A stretch of DNA of 44,864 nt from an uncultured Burkholderiales bacterium. Lineage in GTDB: Bacteria > Pseudomonadota > Gammaproteobacteria > Burkholderiales > Burkholderiaceae_C. Location: contig CAIJQQ010000017.1 of the NCBI GenBank assembly GCA_903822825.1, positions 1-44,864 on the forward strand, read 5' to 3'. The notes under the pieces are model-generated. The model was not told the origin of the DNA. It worked only from the letters and a program-made list of their open reading frames with translations, and made no database searches. The translations under genes and the position numbers were made by a program. Of the stretch, positions 35,050 to 43,796 are shown in pieces; position 1 is the stretch's first letter; each line of letters begins with the position of its first letter.

Positions 35050-36273
35050 ATGAGCACATTGGCTGGAAAACACATCGTTCTGGGCTTGTCGGGCGGCATT
35101 GCGGCCTACAAGTCGGCTGAACTCTGCCGCGCCTTGGTCAAGGCGGGCTGCACCGTACAAGTTGTGATGACCGAGGCGGCCGAGCAATTCATGACGGCCG
35201 TGACCCTGCAAGCCCTGTCGGGCAGGCCGGTTTACACCTCGCAGTGGGACCCGCGTGAGGCCAACAACATGGCGCACATCAACCTGAGCCGAGAGGCCGA
35301 TGCGATTGTGGTGGCCCCGGCCAGCGCTGACTTCATGTCCAAGCTGCTGCATGGCGGTGCCGATGAACTGCTCAGCCTGATGTGCTTGGCCCGTCCCATC
35401 GAACAAGTGCCCTTGATCGTGGCCCCGGCCATGAACCGCGAAATGTGGTCCAACCCCGCCACCCAGCGCAACGTGGCGCAGCTCAAGGTCGATGGCATTC
35501 ATGTTTTGGACGTGGGGCAAGGCGACCAAGCTTGCGGCGAAACGGGCGACGGCCGCATGCTCGAAGCCGAAGATATTCTTGAAGACCTGGAGGGGTTTTT
35601 CACGTCCAAAGTGCTGGCAGGCAAGCAAGTGCTGGTCACGGCCGGCCCGACCTACGAAGCCATTGACCCAGTGCGCGGCATCACCAACTTGTCGAGCGGC
35701 AAGATGGGATTTGCCATTGCCCGTGCGGCGCGCATGGCGGGTGCCGATGTGACCCTGATCGCCGGCCCTGTCAGCCTGGCCACACCTCGGGGTGTGAAGC
35801 GTGTGAACGTGCGCTCTGCCCGCGACATGCTGCAAGCCGTGCTGGACCATGTGCCTGAGCGGGGCGTGTTCATCGCCACGGCGGCGGTGGCCGACTGGCG
35901 TGCGGCCAACTCGGCCGAGCAAAAAATCAAAAAAGACGGATCAGGTCAGACGCCAGTGCTGAGCTTTGTGGAGAACCCCGACATTTTGGCGACCTTGGCC
36001 CAGTCGGTTGCGGCGCAAAAGGGCGCTTTGTTTTGCGTGGGCTTTGCCGCCGAAAGCCACGACCTGCTGGCGCACGCCACGGCCAAGCGCGCGCGCAAGC
36101 AAGTGCCGCTGCTGGTGGGCAACATCGGCCCGGCCACCTTCGGGCAAGACGACAACGCCTTGCTGCTGGTGGACGCCCAAGGCGCCCGCGAGTTGCCACA
36201 CGCCAGCAAACAGGTGTTGGCGGTGCAACTCATTGAAGACATTGCCCGGCGAATGGGCGGAGCACAAGCATGA
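35050..36273 (+). CDS. coaBC: Bifunctional phosphopantothenoylcysteine decarboxylase/synthase CoaBC
   Basis: 407 residues. Two steps of coenzyme A synthesis: joining 4'-phosphopantothenate with cysteine (CoaB) and decarboxylation (CoaC). The N-terminal flavin-dependent CoaC domain (about 1-185) shows [15 protein letters not shown], the catalytic His76 in [17 protein letters not shown] and Cys162 in [10 protein letters not shown]. The CoaB domain (about 190-400) shows [18 protein letters not shown] and [10 protein letters not shown]. The start is fixed by the family N-terminus. Followed by dut with an ATGA overlap, the same order as in E. coli. Confidence 0.97.
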   Translation: MSTLAGKHIVLGLSGGIAAYKSAELCRALVKAGCTVQVVMTEAAEQFMTAVTLQALSGRPVYTSQWDPREANNMAHINLSREADAIVVAPASADFMSKLLHGGADELLSLMCLARPIEQVPLIVAPAMNREMWSNPATQRNVAQLKVDGIHVLDVGQGDQACGETGDGRMLEAEDILEDLEGFFTSKVLAGKQVLVTAGPTYEAIDPVRGITNLSSGKMGFAIARAARMAGADVTLIAGPVSLATPRGVKRVNVRSARDMLQAVLDHVPERGVFIATAAVADWRAANSAEQKIKKDGSGQTPVLSFVENPDILATLAQSVAAQKGALFCVGFAAESHDLLAHATAKRARKQVPLLVGNIGPATFGQDDNALLLVDAQGARELPHASKQVLAVQLIEDIARRMGGAQA

Positions 36274-36725
36274 CCATGGACATTGACGTCAAAATTCTCG
36301 ATCCGCGCATTGCCGAGCAAATGCCCGTTTACGCGACCCCTGGCAGTGCAGGCCTGGACCTGCGCGCTTGCCTGAACGCGCCGCTGACACTGGCGCCCAA
36401 CGCCTGGCAACTGGTGCCCACGGGCATGGCGATCCACCTCAAGGACCCCGGCTACGCAGCCATGCTGTTGCCTCGATCGGGTCTCGGCCACAAGCACGGC
36501 ATCGTGCTGGGCAATCTGGTGGGGCTGATCGACAGCGATTACCAAGGCCAGCTCATGGTCAGCTGCTGGAACCGCAGCGATGTGGCCTTCACCATCGAGC
36601 CTCTGGAGCGCATCGCGCAGATGGTGATCGTGCCTGTGGTGCAAGCGCGCTTTCATGTGGTGAGCGAGTTCGGCGCCGCGACCGAGCGCGGTGAGGGTGG
36701 TTACGGCTCCACGGGCAAACAATAA
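36270..36725 (+). CDS. dut: dUTP diphosphatase
   Basis: 151 residues, trimeric dUTPase that hydrolyses dUTP to dUMP and pyrophosphate. The five motifs are visible: [49 protein letters not shown] and the flexible C-terminal [12 protein letters not shown]. The ATG overlaps the coaBC stop. A strong intrinsic terminator follows. Confidence 0.98.
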   Translation: MTMDIDVKILDPRIAEQMPVYATPGSAGLDLRACLNAPLTLAPNAWQLVPTGMAIHLKDPGYAAMLLPRSGLGHKHGIVLGNLVGLIDSDYQGQLMVSCWNRSDVAFTIEPLERIAQMVIVPVVQARFHVVSEFGAATERGEGGYGSTGKQ

Positions 36726-36750
36726 GCACAAAAAATAATGCTGCATGATA

Positions 36751-36785
36751 AAGCCGCCTGCATCGACCGATGCAGGCGGCTTTTT
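36751..36785 (+). terminator. Intrinsic terminator after dut
   Basis: A 12-base GC-rich stem (GCCGCCTGCATC, 36753-36764, with its complement at 36769-36780), a GACC loop and TTTTT after it. The preceding AA allows some function on the opposite strand, which would serve the convergent FKBP gene too. Confidence 0.9.
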
Positions 36786-36810
36786 CATGCGCAAAGTGCG
36801 GTGCTCGGGC

Positions 36811-37344
36811 TCAGTGCAGCGTTCGCCCTTCAGGCAAATCGGTGTCGGCCACTTCGATGCGGAAAAATCCTGTGCCGCAGCTGCCTCGGCCTATTTCTTC
36901 TTCGGTGGCTTCGCGCACGCCTTCGACCGTCAGGTGCAATCGGATCGCGATGCCAGACAGCGGGTGGTTGCCGTCGAGCACCACATGCTCGGGGTAGATC
37001 TCGGTCACGGTGTAAAGCACATTGCGCGGGGCATCGGGGTGGGTGCCCTCGGGCAAGGCGGTGCCCTCGATGGTCATGCCTTCTTCCAAGTCTTTCGGAA
37101 AGAGGTCTCGGGGTTCCAGAAAGAGCAGCTGGTCATTGAAATCGCCAAAGGCGTCTTCGGGTTCGATTTGCAAATCGACTTTGGCGCCTTTGGCGTGGCC
37201 TTGCAGGGCCTCTTCGATTTTGGGCAGCAGGTCTTTGCCGCCGACCAAAAAGTCAACGGGTTCGTCCAGGGTGTCGAGTGTTTCACCCAGTGTGTCTTTG
37301 AGCGTCCAGGTCAGTGCGACCACGCAAGCGTTGTTGATTTCCAT
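36811..37344 (-). CDS. FKBP-type peptidyl-prolyl cis-trans isomerase, SlyD-like
   Basis: 177 residues. The FKBP fold is split by an IF (insert-in-flap) domain as in SlyD: LGETLDTLDEPVDFLVGG, LLPKIEEALQGHAKGAKVDLQIEPEDAFGDF, then HVVLDGNHPLSGIAIRL. It acts as prolyl isomerase and chaperone in the cytosol. The metal-binding His-rich tail of E. coli SlyD is missing; only a short end (EEEIGRGSCGTGFFRIE) is seen. The ATG at 37344 begins MEINNACVVALTW; longer upstream frames are antisense to the cupin gene. A GACAAT box lies 6 bases before the ATG, suggesting a leaderless mRNA. Divergent from the RoxA-type gene. Confidence 0.92.
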   Translation of the reverse strand: MEINNACVVALTWTLKDTLGETLDTLDEPVDFLVGGKDLLPKIEEALQGHAKGAKVDLQIEPEDAFGDFNDQLLFLEPRDLFPKDLEEGMTIEGTALPEGTHPDAPRNVLYTVTEIYPEHVVLDGNHPLSGIAIRLHLTVEGVREATEEEIGRGSCGTGFFRIEVADTDLPEGRTLH

Positions 37345-37346
37345 AG

Positions 37347-37356
37347 GACAATTGTC
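37347..37356 (-). promoter_or_regulatory. Candidate -10 of the FKBP gene within a palindrome
   Basis: GACAATTGTC is a perfect 10-base palindrome. On the minus strand its first half reads GACAAT, ending 6 bases before the ATG at 37344. The symmetry could also make it a binding site; compare CCTACAATTGTAGG before the gamma-carbonic anhydrase, which shares the core ACAATTGT. Confidence 0.45.
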
Positions 37357-37410
37357 GCAGTTTGGCGGCTGTACCTCGCCACAATCCCATACAAAAAACA
37401 CAGAATCCTT

Positions 37411-38532
37411 ATGAACATTGACCAGCCCCTGACCCTTTTGGGTGGCTTGACCCCCACCCAGTTCATGAAGCGCCACTGGCACAAAAAGCCTTTGCTGGTG
37501 CGCCAGGCGATCCCGGACTTCAAGCCCTGTGTGGACCGCTCTGCAATGGTGGCCTTGGCGGGGCAAGAGGGTGTGGAGTCGCGGTTGATCGTGGGCTCGG
37601 ACAAGGGCTGGAAAATGAAGCACGGCCCCTTGGCCAAACGCAGCTTGCCGCCGTTCAACCAGAAAAATTGGACTTTTTTGGTGCAGGGCGTGGACATGCA
37701 CCACGACGGGGTGCACGCCCTGATGCAACAGTTCCGTTTTGTGCCCGATGCGCGTTTGGACGATGTGATGATCAGCTACGCCACCGATGGCGGCGGCGTG
37801 GGGCCACACTTTGACAGCTACGACGTGTTTTTGCTGCAGGCCCACGGACAGCGACGCTGGCGCATTGCTCGCCAAAAAGACCTGAGCCTGCAACCCGGTG
37901 TGCCTTTGAAAATTTTGCAAAATTTTGAGCACGAAGAGGAGTTCGTGCTCAACCCCGGCGACATGCTGTATCTGCCGCCCAAATACGCGCACGACGGTGC
38001 GGCCGAGGGGGAGTGCATGACGTGGTCGATCGGGTTTCGTTCACCCAAGCAAGGCGAGTTGGCCCGTGAGTTGCTATTGGGTCTGGCCGATGAGGCGCCC
38101 GAAGGCGTGGGTGAAGCGGTTTACCGAGACCCCGCCCAGTCTGCTGTGGCCCAGCCGGGCGCCATTCCGGCGGAGTTGGCTGCTTTTGCGCGCGAATCCT
38201 TGCAAAAAGCGCTGAAAGATCCGCACTTGCTCAGCAGTTTGCTGGGGGAGCATTTGACCGAACCCAAGGCCAATGTGTGGTTTGACTTGGCCGAGCACGC
38301 CAGCGATCTGTCGGTGGGGGTGGTGCTCGACCGCCGCACCCGCATGATGTATGACGAGCGGAGCATCTTCGTCAATGGCGAGAGTTTCAGAGTTGGCGGC
38401 AAAGATGCCGCGCTGCTCAGGGCGCTGGCCGACACCCGGACACTGAACGCGCACCAAATCAAGGCATTGAGTGCAGACGCCTTGGCCGCCTTGGACGAAT
38501 GGCAAGCCGACGGGTGGTTGAAAACCCTCTGA
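37411..38532 (+). CDS. Cupin/JmjC ribosomal oxygenase, RoxA (YcfD)-like
   Basis: A 373-residue 2-oxoglutarate/Fe(II)-dependent oxygenase of the family that hydroxylates an arginine in ribosomal protein uL16. The Fe-binding triad fits the HxD in GPHFDSYDVFLLQ and a later His in YLPPKYAHDGAAEGECMTWS. The N-terminal phrase FMKRHWHKKPLLVRQAIP is typical. The C-terminal winged-helix part (about residues 230-373) is present. The ATG at 37411 is the family start; an upstream open frame of 222 residues is antisense to the FKBP gene and dismissed. Family knowledge gives the ribosomal target; whether this one modifies uL16 is inference. Confidence 0.92.
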   Translation: MNIDQPLTLLGGLTPTQFMKRHWHKKPLLVRQAIPDFKPCVDRSAMVALAGQEGVESRLIVGSDKGWKMKHGPLAKRSLPPFNQKNWTFLVQGVDMHHDGVHALMQQFRFVPDARLDDVMISYATDGGGVGPHFDSYDVFLLQAHGQRRWRIARQKDLSLQPGVPLKILQNFEHEEEFVLNPGDMLYLPPKYAHDGAAEGECMTWSIGFRSPKQGELARELLLGLADEAPEGVGEAVYRDPAQSAVAQPGAIPAELAAFARESLQKALKDPHLLSSLLGEHLTEPKANVWFDLAEHASDLSVGVVLDRRTRMMYDERSIFVNGESFRVGGKDAALLRALADTRTLNAHQIKALSADALAALDEWQADGWLKTL

Positions 38533-38599
38533 GGTTCTACCCCGAGAGGCTCCTTTATGAAGGTTTCAAGTCAGTTGGGTTTGGGTTAAGGGAAAACGC

Positions 38600-38605
38600 T
38601 ATAAT
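38600..38605 (+). promoter_or_regulatory. Candidate -10 element of the small lipoprotein transcript
   Basis: A perfect TATAAT, with TTGGGT-type hexamers upstream (38575-38586) at imperfect spacing. Transcription would start near 38612, about 107 bases before the lipoprotein ATG. Confidence 0.6.
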
Positions 38606-38611
38606 CCGGGG

Positions 38612-38694
38612 CTGAGCAAAAGAGCTCGAGTGCTTTTGTCTCGGTCAGAGCAACCTCCAGAGGTTGTTTCGACAATTTCCGGAAATTGTTTTTT
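38612..38694 (+). ncRNA. Structured leader or independent small RNA upstream of the small lipoprotein
   Basis: The roughly 80-base segment after the TATAAT box folds into three consecutive hairpins. First, GAGC-AAAAG pairs with CTTTT-GTCTC; second, CAACCT-CCAG-AGGTTG at 38651-38666; third, the perfect palindrome ACAATTTCCGGAAATTGT at 38672-38689, followed by T at 38689-38694. The last one resembles an intrinsic terminator. The ATG follows 24 bases later with its own Shine-Dalgarno. So this could be a leader with attenuation or a stand-alone small RNA with read-through into the gene. No known RNA family is recognised. Confidence 0.45.
38672..38694 (+). terminator. Terminator-like palindrome plus T-run inside the leader
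   Basis: An 18-base perfect palindrome (ACAATTTCC/GGAAATTGT) is directly followed by a run of six T. The stem is AT-rich, so termination may be partial, which would suit attenuation. Confidence 0.5.
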
Positions 38695-38718
38695 AACCCC
38701 CCATAAGGAAAAATCATC

Positions 38719-38895
38719 ATGAACAAGTCAATCGTTTTGGCCGCCCTGATCGCTGTTGCTGCCTTGGCCGCTTGCGGTAAAAAAGAAGAAGCTGCTGCGC
38801 CTGCCGCTCCAGCTCCAGCTGTGGAAGCTTCGGCTCCCGCTTCTGACGCATCTGCTGCTGCTGCCCCAGCTTCTGACGCTTCTGCTGCCAAGTAA
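38719..38895 (+). CDS. Small alanine-rich lipoprotein
   Basis: 58 residues. Signal peptide MNKSIVLAALIAVAALAAC with lipobox LAAC and lipidation Cys19, followed by GKKEEAAAPAAPAPAVEAS and alanine/serine/proline-rich low-complexity sequence to the end. AAGGA at 38705-38709 is the Shine-Dalgarno sequence, so the ATG at 38719 is secure. Tiny Ala-rich lipoproteins of this kind are common in Burkholderiales and without known role; a structural link between membrane and wall, in analogy to Lpp, is only a guess. A promoter, a structured leader and a strong terminator flank it, so it is an independent, probably well-expressed unit. Confidence 0.88.
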   Translation: MNKSIVLAALIAVAALAACGKKEEAAAPAAPAPAVEASAPASDASAAAAPASDASAAK

Positions 38896-38909
38896 TTCTG
38901 GTTGGACTT

Positions 38910-38964
38910 CCCCCGCCTTTGGGCAGGGGGTAGGCACAAAAAAACCCGCTTTGGCGGGTTTTTT
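38910..38964. terminator. Double hairpin terminator between lipoprotein gene and bamC
   Basis: First hairpin: CCCCCGCC (38910-38917) pairs with GGCAGGGGG (38922-38930), one bulged A. Second: AAAACCCGC-TTTG-GCGGGTTTT at 38941-38962, with T following on the plus strand and T (as A on plus) on the minus strand, so it can act in both directions for the convergent bamC transcript. Confidence 0.9.
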
Positions 38965-38985
38965 CATGGGTGCTTGAAAAGCGCT

Positions 38986-40086
38986 TCAGCGCAGTTCGGC
39001 CGCCAGCAGTTTCAGAATCTTTTGGGCATTGTCCGAATTGTCGGGCTTGCCATCGCTGCTTTGCACGCGCACCAAAGTGGTTCCATCTTTGGCTTCCAGG
39101 CTCACGCGGTAACGTGTCAACTCGGGCCCACTGTTTTTGCTGCTGAACAGCTTGGCAAAGAAGCCGGGTTCTTCTTGGCTTGAGCCTGGTGGCACGTAGC
39201 GCACAAAATACACCCCTTTGGTGCGGTCGCGGTCTTCCACGGTGAAGCCAGTGCGGTCCAGTGCCACACCGGTCTTGCGCCAGGCGCGTTCGAGGTCATC
39301 GGCCAATTGCAGGCTGGGGCGGCCATCGACCATGACCACGGCCAATGCCGGTACAGCAGATGCGGAGGAGACTGCTCCAGCCAATTTGGCCTGCTCAGGC
39401 GAGGCGCCCAGCTTGACCATGATGCGCCGCAAGAACTCGATTTCGAGTTCAGGGTCTGTGGCACGGGGCTGCCAGGCGGTGCTGGTTTTGTCGCTGCTGG
39501 TGAAGTTTTCGACCATGCCGCGGTGGGTCACGTAAATGTCGACGCCGCCTTGCGCGTTGCGCTCGACGCGGGTGCGGAACTTGTCACGCTCGCCGCTCGA
39601 ATAGAGTGATTCCAGGACTCGGCCAACGGTTCGGCGAAAAAGGTCTTGCGGGATCTTGGCACGGTTCTCGGCCCAATCGGTTTCCATGATGCCCACTTCG
39701 GGTGAATCCATGGACAAATTGAAACCACTGGCCGTCCAAAACTCGCGCAGGGGCTCCCAGACCTTGTCTGCCGGGCGTGACACCACCAGCCATCGCTGCG
39801 CGCCGGAGCGCTCCATGCGCACGTCGCCCATGGTGTTGGCGGCGGTGCCTGCGTCGGTGACTTTTTTGGCCGCGCCCGCAAACCCCGAGGCGGTGGCGGA
39901 ATTGCTTTCCAGGGCGTAGCGGGAATCCTTGCGCAGTTGGGTCAGGTCAGGGGGCACATCCAGGCTGCCGGTGGCCTTGGTGGCGCTCTTGTAGTTGATC
40001 TTGTCTTCTTCAAGGGCGGCGCAACCAGCCAGCAGGGTGGCGATGGCCACTGCCGTCATGGCATGGGTCGAAACTGAACTCTTCAC
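38986..40086 (-). CDS. bamC: Outer membrane protein assembly factor BamC
   Basis: A 366-residue lipoprotein (NlpB/DapX) of the BAM complex that inserts beta-barrel proteins. The GTG start at 40086 has AAGGA about 7 bases upstream and leads straight into a lipoprotein signal with LLAGC (Cys22). The flexible N-terminus includes INYKSATKATGSLDVPPDL, the region that touches BamD in E. coli. Two helix-grip domains follow (about 95-210 and 250-360). A longer upstream frame is antisense to dapA. The dapA-bamC order matches E. coli. Confidence 0.93.
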   Translation of the reverse strand: MKSSVSTHAMTAVAIATLLAGCAALEEDKINYKSATKATGSLDVPPDLTQLRKDSRYALESNSATASGFAGAAKKVTDAGTAANTMGDVRMERSGAQRWLVVSRPADKVWEPLREFWTASGFNLSMDSPEVGIMETDWAENRAKIPQDLFRRTVGRVLESLYSSGERDKFRTRVERNAQGGVDIYVTHRGMVENFTSSDKTSTAWQPRATDPELEIEFLRRIMVKLGASPEQAKLAGAVSSASAVPALAVVMVDGRPSLQLADDLERAWRKTGVALDRTGFTVEDRDRTKGVYFVRYVPPGSSQEEPGFFAKLFSSKNSGPELTRYRVSLEAKDGTTLVRVQSSDGKPDNSDNAQKILKLLAAELR

Positions 40087-40109
40087 AGGGGTGTCCTTGT
40101 CAAATTGAA

Positions 40110-41006
40110 TCAAAGCAGGCCGCTGGCCTTGAGGGCCGCTTCCACCACGGGGCGTTGGCTTTCGGTTAATTCGGTCATCGGCAGGCGCATTGCGGGGCCA
40201 CACAGGCCCATGCGGTTCATGGCCCATTTGACCGGAATCGGGTTGGCTTCCACGAACAGATTTTTGTGCAACGGCATGAGCTGGAACTGGATCTTCATGG
40301 CTGTGGCGATGTCGCCTTTCATGGCGGCCACGCACAGCTCGTGCATCAAGCGAGGGGCCACGTTGGCCGTCACGCTGATGTTGCCAGCGCCGCCCACCAG
40401 CATCAGGGCCACGGCGGTCGGATCGTCGCCCGAGAACACCGCAAACGACTTGGGCAGATCGCGAATCAACCACTGAGCCCGTTCGATGTTGCCTGTCGCT
40501 TCTTTGATGCCGATGATGCCGGGCACTTGGGCCAAGCGCAGCACGGTGTCGTGCTGGAGATCGGCCACGGTGCGGCCGGGCACGTTGTACAAAATCACGG
40601 GCAGATTGGGTGTGGCCTCGGCAGTCGCCTTGAAATGCAGGAACAGGCCTTCTTGTGTGGGCTTGTTGTAGTAAGGCACGACCTGCAGCTGGGCGTCGGC
40701 ACCGATGGTTTCTGCGAACTTGGCCAGCTCAATGGCCTCGGCAGTGGAGTTGGCGCCGCAACCGGCAATGATGGGGATGCGCTTGGCGGCTTGTTCGACC
40801 GACACGCGCAGGATCTCGCGGTGCTCTTCAACATTGACAGTCGGCGACTCGCCCGAAGTGCCCACGATCACCAGCGCATCGGTGCCTTCAGCCACATGCC
40901 AGTCGATCAGTTTTCGCAAGGTGACGTAGTCCACTTGGCCGTCTGGGAGCATGGGGGTGATCAGGGCGGGAATGCTGCCTTGGATGGTGCGTGATGCGGT
41001 GGTCAT
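40110..41006 (-). CDS. dapA: 4-hydroxy-tetrahydrodipicolinate synthase
   Basis: 298 residues. Condenses pyruvate with aspartate semialdehyde in the lysine/diaminopimelate pathway. Schiff-base Lys168 is in [11 protein letters not shown], Tyr140 in [10 protein letters not shown] and Thr50 in [10 protein letters not shown]. The length and all family phrases are standard. Followed by bamC after 23 bases. A TAGAAT-like -10 on the minus strand at 41033-41038 lies 26 bases before the ATG. Confidence 0.97.
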   Translation of the reverse strand: MTTASRTIQGSIPALITPMLPDGQVDYVTLRKLIDWHVAEGTDALVIVGTSGESPTVNVEEHREILRVSVEQAAKRIPIIAGCGANSTAEAIELAKFAETIGADAQLQVVPYYNKPTQEGLFLHFKATAEATPNLPVILYNVPGRTVADLQHDTVLRLAQVPGIIGIKEATGNIERAQWLIRDLPKSFAVFSGDDPTAVALMLVGGAGNISVTANVAPRLMHELCVAAMKGDIATAMKIQFQLMPLHKNLFVEANPIPVKWAMNRMGLCGPAMRLPMTELTESQRPVVEAALKASGLL

Positions 41007-41123
41007 GTCAGCGGTTTGAGACTTAAAAGTGCATTCTAACGAGTGAACTTGCGCTTGCTGTGGCTTGCCCTTGAGAAATTACCCTTGCATGTGGGTGTGA
41101 GCTTGGCACCCGAACGTCGGTGA

Positions 41124-41675
41124 TCAGGCCAGAGGCCGACGGGCAGGGTCTTGCCCGGCCAAAGGGCTGACGGCGACCACACGCTGCACAAACCGCTCGG
41201 GCGCTGACAAAAAGCCGTCTTCGTAGGCCACCACATGCAGCCCGGCTTGCGCACACACCTTCAGCAACTCGCCCGTGAGAAGTAAAAAGTCGGGGCGCGA
41301 AGGCTTGCCCACCGTCTCGTTGCCCTGAGCAAAGGTTTCGTAAAGCAGGACGCCGCCAGGGGCCAAACTGGCCGTGATTTGCGGCCACAAGGCGCGCCAC
41401 AGGTAATTCGTCACCACCACAGCGCCAAAAGTCTGGCCCGCGAGCGGCCAGGAACCGTTTTCGATGTCCGCTTGCAGGGTCTGGCCGTGGGCTTGGGCCA
41501 AAGCCAGTGCTTCAGCCGATCGGTCCAGTCCCAGCACCTGATGGCCTCGGGCAGACAGCCACTGCATGTGTCGCCCGCCACCGCAGGCGATGTCGAGTGC
41601 GGTGCAGCCGGGGGCCAACAAATGGCTCCAGCGCTGAATCCAGAGGGAGGGGGCTTGGGTTCCGTGCATCGTCAT
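41124..41675 (-). CDS. Class I SAM-dependent methyltransferase
   Basis: 183 residues. Motif I is ALDIACGGGRHMQWLSARGH, with the acidic end of strand 2 in VLGLDRSAEAL, then LQADIENGSWPL and VVVTNYLWRAL. It is short and lacks an extra substrate domain; this group (TehB-like/UbiE-like) often has unknown substrate. The start is ATG at 41675 or 41669. The 117-base gap to dapA holds nothing else that I can recognise. Divergent from parE. Confidence 0.9.
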   Translation of the reverse strand: MTMHGTQAPSLWIQRWSHLLAPGCTALDIACGGGRHMQWLSARGHQVLGLDRSAEALALAQAHGQTLQADIENGSWPLAGQTFGAVVVTNYLWRALWPQITASLAPGGVLLYETFAQGNETVGKPSRPDFLLLTGELLKVCAQAGLHVVAYEDGFLSAPERFVQRVVAVSPLAGQDPARRPLA

Positions 41676-41792
41676 TCCAACTCAGGTCTAGGTGGCTCAG
41701 ACTGTAACCAATTGACAGCCAAGGGCTGTGTGCTCGGGGGCGTTGACCAGGAACTACTGGGTATTCATCCAGCCTGAGAGCGCGAACACCAC

Positions 41793-41798
41793 TACAAT
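41793..41798 (+). promoter_or_regulatory. Candidate -10 element of parE (nearly leaderless)
   Basis: TACAAT ends 8 bases before the ATG at 41807, so the transcript would have at most one or two bases before the start codon. No good -35 is seen at normal spacing; a TTGACC at 41746 is too far away. Confidence 0.5.
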
Positions 41799-41806
41799 CC
41801 CCGGCC

Positions 41807-43789
41807 ATGGTCACCCAATCAACTGTCAAAAACTCCCCTGAGTATTCCGAAGGCTCGATCCGCGTCTTGAAGGGCCTGGAGCCCGTCAAGCAACGCCCGG
41901 GCATGTACACCCGCACAGACAACCCGCTGCACATCATTCAAGAAGTGCTGGACAACGCCGCAGACGAGGCTCTGGCGGGTTACGGCAAAAAGATCAAAGT
42001 CATCCTGCACGCCGATGGCTCGGTCAGCATCGAAGACGACGGCCGGGGCATCCCCTTTGGCCTGCACCCCGAAGAAAACGCGCCGGTGATCGAGCTGGTG
42101 TTCACACGTTTGCACGCAGGCGGCAAATTCGACAAAGGCAAGGGCGGGGCGTACAGCTTCTCGGGTGGCCTGCACGGCGTGGGCGTGTCGGTGACCAATG
42201 CGCTGTCCAAGCGCCTGGAGGCCACCAGCTACCGCGAAGGCCAAGTGGCCAGCCTGGTCTTTTCGGGTGGTGATGTCACCGAACAGCTGGTGACCCGCAA
42301 GTCGGGCGAAGGCGACCGCAAGCAAGGCACCACCGTGCGTGCCTGGCCCGACGCCAAATACTTTGAATCCAGCGCCTTGCCCATGAGCGAGCTGACGCAC
42401 CTGCTGCGCAGCAAGGCCGTGCTCATGCCCGGCGTGACGGTGACATTGGTGAATGAAAAGACCAAAGAAACCCAGCAGTGGCAATACAAAGCCGGTCTGC
42501 GCGACTACCTGACGCAAAGTCTGAACGGCGATCCGGTGATCCCCTTGTTTGAAGGCGAAGGCTTTGCCGATGCCAATCACGACAGCTTTGCCGAAGGCGA
42601 GGGCGCTTCGTGGGCCGTAGCCTTCACCGAAGACGGTGCGCCCGTGCGCGAGAGCTACGTCAACCTGATCCCCACCAGCGCTGGCGGTACGCACGACAGC
42701 GGTTTGCGCGATGGCTTGTTTACCGCCGTCAAAAGCTTCATTGAGCTGCACGGCTTGTTGCCCAAGGGCGTCAAGCTCATGCCCGAAGACGTGTTTGCGC
42801 GTGCCAGCTATGTGCTGAGTGCCAAAGTGCTCGATCCGCAATTCCAGGGCCAGATCAAGGAACGCCTGAACTCGCGCGACGCAGTGCGTCTGGTGTCGAG
42901 CTTTGTGCGCCCGGCCTTGGAGTTGTGGCTGAACGAACATGTGGACTATGGCAAAAAACTGGCCGAACTCGCCATCAAGGCCGCGCAAACCCGCCAGAAA
43001 GCGGGCCAGAAGGTCGAAAAGCGCAAGAGCTCCGGCGTGGCCGTGTTGCCAGGCAAGCTGACCGATTGCGAGAGCAAAGACATCTTGCACAACGAGGTGT
43101 TTTTGGTCGAGGGCGACTCGGCCGGCGGCAGCGCGAAAATGGGCCGCAACAAAGAGTGCCAGGCCATCTTGCCCCTGCGCGGCAAGGTGCTCAACACCTG
43201 GGAAGTGGACCGCGACCGCTTGTTTGCCAACAACGAAATCCACGACATTTCGGTGGCCATTGGCGTGGACCCGCATGGGCCGAACGACAACCCAGACATG
43301 AGCAATCTGCGCTACGGCAAGGTGTGCATCTTGTCGGACGCGGACGTCGACGGCTCGCACATCCAGGTGTTGCTGCTGACGCTGTTTTTCCGCCACTTCC
43401 CCAAGCTGATCGAAACCGGGCATTTGTATGTGGCCAGGCCGCCGTTGTTCCGCGTCGATGCACCCGCACGCGGCAAAAAGCCGGCCTCCAAAGCCTATGC
43501 CTTGGACGAAGGCGAGCTCACCGCCATCATCGACAAGCTGCGCAAAGACGGTGTCAAAGAAGGCGGCTGGAGCATCAGCCGATTCAAGGGCTTGGGCGAG
43601 ATGAGTGCCGAGCAGTTGTGGGACACCACGCTCAACCCCGACACGCGCCGCCTGCTGCCCATTGAGCTGGGCCCGTTGGACAACGCAGGCACCGAAAGCC
43701 TCATGACGCAATTGATGGGCAAAGGCGAAGCTGCCGCCCGCCGCGAGCTGATGGAACTGCACGGCGACAGCATCGAAATCGATGTGTGA
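41807..43789 (+). CDS. parE: DNA topoisomerase IV subunit B
   Basis: 660 residues. ATPase subunit that, with ParC, decatenates daughter chromosomes. The GHKL ATPase domain shows EVLDNAADEALAGYGKKI, SIEDDGRGIPFG and GLHGVGVSVTNALS. The TOPRIM domain shows EVFLVEGDSAGGSAKMGRN and ILSDADVDGSHI. The C-terminal end IELGPLDNAGTESLMTQLMG is standard. GyrB is excluded by the length (no GyrB insertion) and by parC following. The start at 41807 gives SQ-free MVTQSTVKNSPEYSE, consistent with beta-proteobacterial ParE. Confidence 0.96.
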   Translation: MVTQSTVKNSPEYSEGSIRVLKGLEPVKQRPGMYTRTDNPLHIIQEVLDNAADEALAGYGKKIKVILHADGSVSIEDDGRGIPFGLHPEENAPVIELVFTRLHAGGKFDKGKGGAYSFSGGLHGVGVSVTNALSKRLEATSYREGQVASLVFSGGDVTEQLVTRKSGEGDRKQGTTVRAWPDAKYFESSALPMSELTHLLRSKAVLMPGVTVTLVNEKTKETQQWQYKAGLRDYLTQSLNGDPVIPLFEGEGFADANHDSFAEGEGASWAVAFTEDGAPVRESYVNLIPTSAGGTHDSGLRDGLFTAVKSFIELHGLLPKGVKLMPEDVFARASYVLSAKVLDPQFQGQIKERLNSRDAVRLVSSFVRPALELWLNEHVDYGKKLAELAIKAAQTRQKAGQKVEKRKSSGVAVLPGKLTDCESKDILHNEVFLVEGDSAGGSAKMGRNKECQAILPLRGKVLNTWEVDRDRLFANNEIHDISVAIGVDPHGPNDNPDMSNLRYGKVCILSDADVDGSHIQVLLLTLFFRHFPKLIETGHLYVARPPLFRVDAPARGKKPASKAYALDEGELTAIIDKLRKDGVKEGGWSISRFKGLGEMSAEQLWDTTLNPDTRRLLPIELGPLDNAGTESLMTQLMGKGEAAARRELMELHGDSIEIDV

Positions 43790-43796
43790 TGAATCC

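Noticed and set aside
36745..37410. 222-residue extension before the RoxA-type gene
   Set aside because: Antisense to the FKBP gene and crossing a terminator; the family start is at 37411.
40087..40473. 129-residue extension before bamC
   Set aside because: Antisense-frame sequence within dapA; the lipoprotein signal begins at GTG 40086 with a good ribosome binding site.
41712..41717. TTGACA as -35 of parE
   Set aside because: It is about 75 bases before the TACAAT and has no -10 at proper distance.
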